Part shown: one piece after another, positions 61,215 to 64,000 of the stretch | How the letters are laid out: each line of letters begins with the position of its first letter | Position numbering within the stretch: the stretch's first letter is position 1 | Translations under genes and position numbers: made by a program | Source: Daphnia pulex | Taxonomy: Eukaryota; Arthropoda; Branchiopoda; Diplostraca; Daphniidae | Reading direction: 5' to 3' | Assembly (NCBI RefSeq): GCF_021134715.1 | Contig: NC_060024.1 | Coordinates: 1,736,001 to 1,800,000 of the forward strand | Length of the DNA: 64,000 nt | The notes under the pieces: model-generated | The model's database searches: none | The model's input: the letters and a program-made list of their open reading frames with translations, nothing else | What the model was told of the DNA's origin: nothing

Positions 61215-64000
61215 ACCAAACTATTTTGAAAAAAAGGAATTTGCTGTGCTACATTTCAGTTTGCTACAGGGAGGCTCCTAAATACTAGAGCCAAAATTTT
61301 TTTTATATTTATTTGTATTTAAAATTTTAGATCATATCGGGTCATATCTCATAGTAACTACTAACTAGTCACTGGGAATTTAATGTTGATTTTTAATAAG
61401 AAAATAATTTTTTTTATCGCATAATGGTCTGCAATTTGGGGCCCGGAAATGACGTGTCAAATTCTCATTTTAGGCGAGACCCAAAAATGGTCTGCAATTT
61501 GGGGCTACACCCTTGTTATTATTCTTATTGGGGGAAAAAAAGGCTCAAAGAGCCGGAGATAGATTTTTATTTTTTTCCAAAAATGTGTATTTGATCCAGT
61601 AGGAAGGGGTTCGCTGTTGGGGTTCTTTACTATATACACATAGCCGGAATGATCTATTAAAATTGATGTGAATCAATCCATAGAAACAACAACAACCAAC
61701 AACATAAGGGGTATATATATAAAAGCCTCCAATCTATAATCCAATACAGGTCTAATATATTCTCCTATTTTTTCGTTTTAAATTTTTAATGTTAACTAAT
61801 TTAATTGTTTATTGTCATGAAATAGTCAGTTTTGTTAATTTTTAACTGTTCTTACATGATGTTTGATGCTGCATTTACTTATGGCATTTAGCACTTTTCT
61901 GAAGCAATCTATTCCAATTGAATTCCGAGTTGTTTTCTGTTCCCTAACTCTTCTGATATCGTCGTTTGCAGCGGTCGATTTACATGCTGCTGCGCATACT
62001 CATTATCTTTGGTCGAAGAAATATGTCGACACATATTTGGATGTGTTGAACACGCGCAGTCGTAGAACTATAGTTCTACGACTGGGCTAGCTGTGCTATA
62101 GCTGCTGGATATGGTGTGTCACTATGCCATTACGACAATCTGGAGCACGTGTTTTCCTATATACACTCGCCGGAATTCCGTTTTTCTTTTTCTTTTTTTT
62201 GGCTGGCCAGGATAAAATAATAACGACACGCCCGGCCCCTCGTCTATACATAGGGGTGTGATTATCTCTCTCGTGTTTTTCCTAGACTATACACTATACT
62301 ATAGATATCTATCATATCTTTTGGCTGGTACACTAGTTATAATAGACCACAGCAGCAGCCAAAACGTCAAATAGTTATGTACTAACTAGTGTACGTATAG
62401 ACTCCTGGCCCATTTGAAATTCAAAATTTTTTGAAATGAAATAAATAAAAATCAGGTGACGGATCTATACTGGCACGTATAGTTTTGGCATATACAAACC
62501 CAGAAATGTTTTTGTTTTTGTCTATAAATAATAAAATACAGTCGTCGTTGTTGTTGTACACATTTAAGATATAAGTTTTCTCTTTTTTTCTGATTGGCTG
62601 GCTGACTGTTTTCTTGGCCGTCGTCGTTGTCGCCCAGGGAATAGCGTCGTCGTCGTGCGAGAGGGCGTGAAATTCCCTGGAGATGTTCCGACACGATCAG
62701 ACCGATGTATCTTTCTATGGAGAGCTGTGTTTCCTATCCTATCCTGTGTATATATCCTAGACTCGTCAGCGTGTTTCGTGAACGCTGCGAAAAAACATAT
62801 CGCAAAGCCAAAACAGCAGCAATAGCCCCCAGCAGCAGCAGCTTATACATGTTCTCCAAAAGTCTATCCCAAGTGTATTTTCTTCTTATCTATTTCCACC
62901 CTTTTTCTTATTTATTTATTTTTTTGTCTCTTTCCCATATAATAGAAATCAGATTGTTTTTTTCCCTTTTCATAGACAATCTATAAAATATACTATGTAA
63001 ACCGACTCCTGCTGTATATAGAGTCACCAAAAACTGAGTTTATAATACCGATTTTGATGACATCTAATCATTTGGCGATGCTGTGTTGGACTGTGCTGGG
63101 GTATTAATTTCAGATTTATTTGTCTGTATGATTCGAGCCGAATAGAAGAAGTCGACTGAACTGCTAGAGCTGTCTCTTATAGAGATGCTCAACTCCTGCC
63201 ACCTAAAGATACGAGTGAGATTAACGACGTTGTTATGTCCGCGTGCTCTGTGTGCTGTGCTATATGCTAGCGCTATGTATATAAATAAATAAGTCAAAGA
63301 CGATACGTGTCCGCTTGCGTGTGTGTGTGTACAGAGAGAAGGCGACGAGAGAAAAAGAGATGCTCCTGCTTGGATAGAGGGGGGAGATATATATTAGACG
63401 GAGGATTATTCTTAGCACCACACAGCATCAGTATAGAGAGACGAAGAGTAACTTTTTTCTTCGGTCGGGGGCGCAGCAGCTAGCATATACTCGGCTCCAT
63501 ATAACAGGGCAGACACTTAGGACTCTTGTCTGTCAGCGCCGTCTCCTCCATTCTTCATTCTATTACTCTTTTGGCAGTTGGCTGGGTTGTTGGGCTGTTG
63601 GCCTGGTGTGTCTTTTTCCATCTTTTCCCCTTTAGGCTTTATTAGCTCCCAACGGGGGACTAGATGAGAGACCCCCGTCTGTCTATAGATATATTTACTA
63701 GAGAGAGAGAGAGAGATGCATATAATATAAATATCTAACTCTCGCGCGCCCCCATTCATCTGTATACGATTTGCTAATGGAATGAACGACATGGAAGAAC
63801 AAGAACGGTGTCAAACAGCGTCACAGACCGTTCTCTCCGCGGCCCCGGCGCATTTCCCAAACTGTTGCGCGCCAGCGTCTCATATAACAGCAGCACAAAT
63901 TTAGATGCGTGTAAATGCTTACGGGCACTGATTTATATTGCCAGGGGAATGTCTCTCTCTCCTTTTGGGCTGATGGCTGATGGTCAGCCAGCCAGGGGGG
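61215..64000. other. right-hand intergenic region, no gene identified
   Basis: I see no convincing gene. Contents include a repeat of the 44.99-kb motif at 61903-61937, a perfect 28-bp palindrome at 62057-62084, pyrimidine- and microsatellite-rich stretches (GT, GA, CAG), and a GC-rich tract near 63830-63870 that could be promoter-like. Open frames at 61863-62090, 62452-62694, 62705-62986 and 63517-63792 have no family signature. Confidence 0.5.
62057..62084. repeat. perfect 28-bp palindrome without spacer
   Basis: CAGTCGTAGAACTA is followed immediately by TAGTTCTACGACTG, its exact reverse complement. No gene context. Confidence 0.85.

Overview
This window is nuclear DNA of a compact arthropod genome. 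A branchiopod crustacean such as Daphnia is my best guess. The evidence is arthropod-type orthologues (DLG5, ATAD1, failed-axon-connections, histone H2B), introns mostly of 50-100 bp with GT-AG ends, metazoan histone 3' stem-loops, and a mix of DIRS, Gypsy, BEL/Pao-like, Harbinger, L2-like LINE and fold-back elements. The species is inferred, not proven.

Layout. 1-16,200 is mostly decayed mobile DNA: an L2-like LINE 3' end, a TAGTG microsatellite, an rve-type integrase pseudogene (minus), two degenerate Lys/Glu/Ser-rich genes (one split by a 1.57-kb fold-back element), a Gypsy pol relic with a PIF/Harbinger transposon inside it, and a tRNA-derived SINE. 17,970-29,830 is a tRNA array built from a ~2.48-kb unit (LINE scrap, Ser-CGA, Ile-AAT, Arg-TCT, Ser-TGA, Lys-CTT, Arg-CCT). 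A 4.7-kb DIRS-type tyrosine-recombinase retrotransposon interrupts it. 29,830-31,930 holds non-coding DNA and MITEs. 31,959-33,937 is an intact ATAD1/Msp1 gene (plus, 10 exons, 351 aa). 34,286-41,646 is an intact DLG5 gene (minus, 16 coding exons, all phases consistent, 2,020 aa). 43,400-46,400 holds unidentified coding-like pieces and one 182-aa orphan ORF. 46,743-52,014 is a failed-axon-connections (fax) pseudogene whose first intron carries a very young LTR element: its two 287-bp LTRs are identical as read and it has a perfect 5-bp target duplication.

The most unusual object is 52,709-60,462, a 7.75-kb transposable element. Its 435- and 467-bp inverted ends consist largely of a ~14-bp minisatellite (GACACTAGAACGGC), and a perfect 8-bp target duplication (GAAAGTAA) flanks it. 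It carries intron-containing fragments of three unrelated host genes: a neprilysin-like M13 peptidase, mitochondrial RNA polymerase POLRMT, and SLC35F6. It sits between a divergent H2B/H2A pair, 28 bp upstream of the H2B start codon. H2B keeps an intact ORF but has lost its adjacent promoter DNA. H2A keeps a TATA box and 3' stem-loop but its ORF is wrecked.

No database search was possible. All family calls come from recognised motifs and remembered family features.
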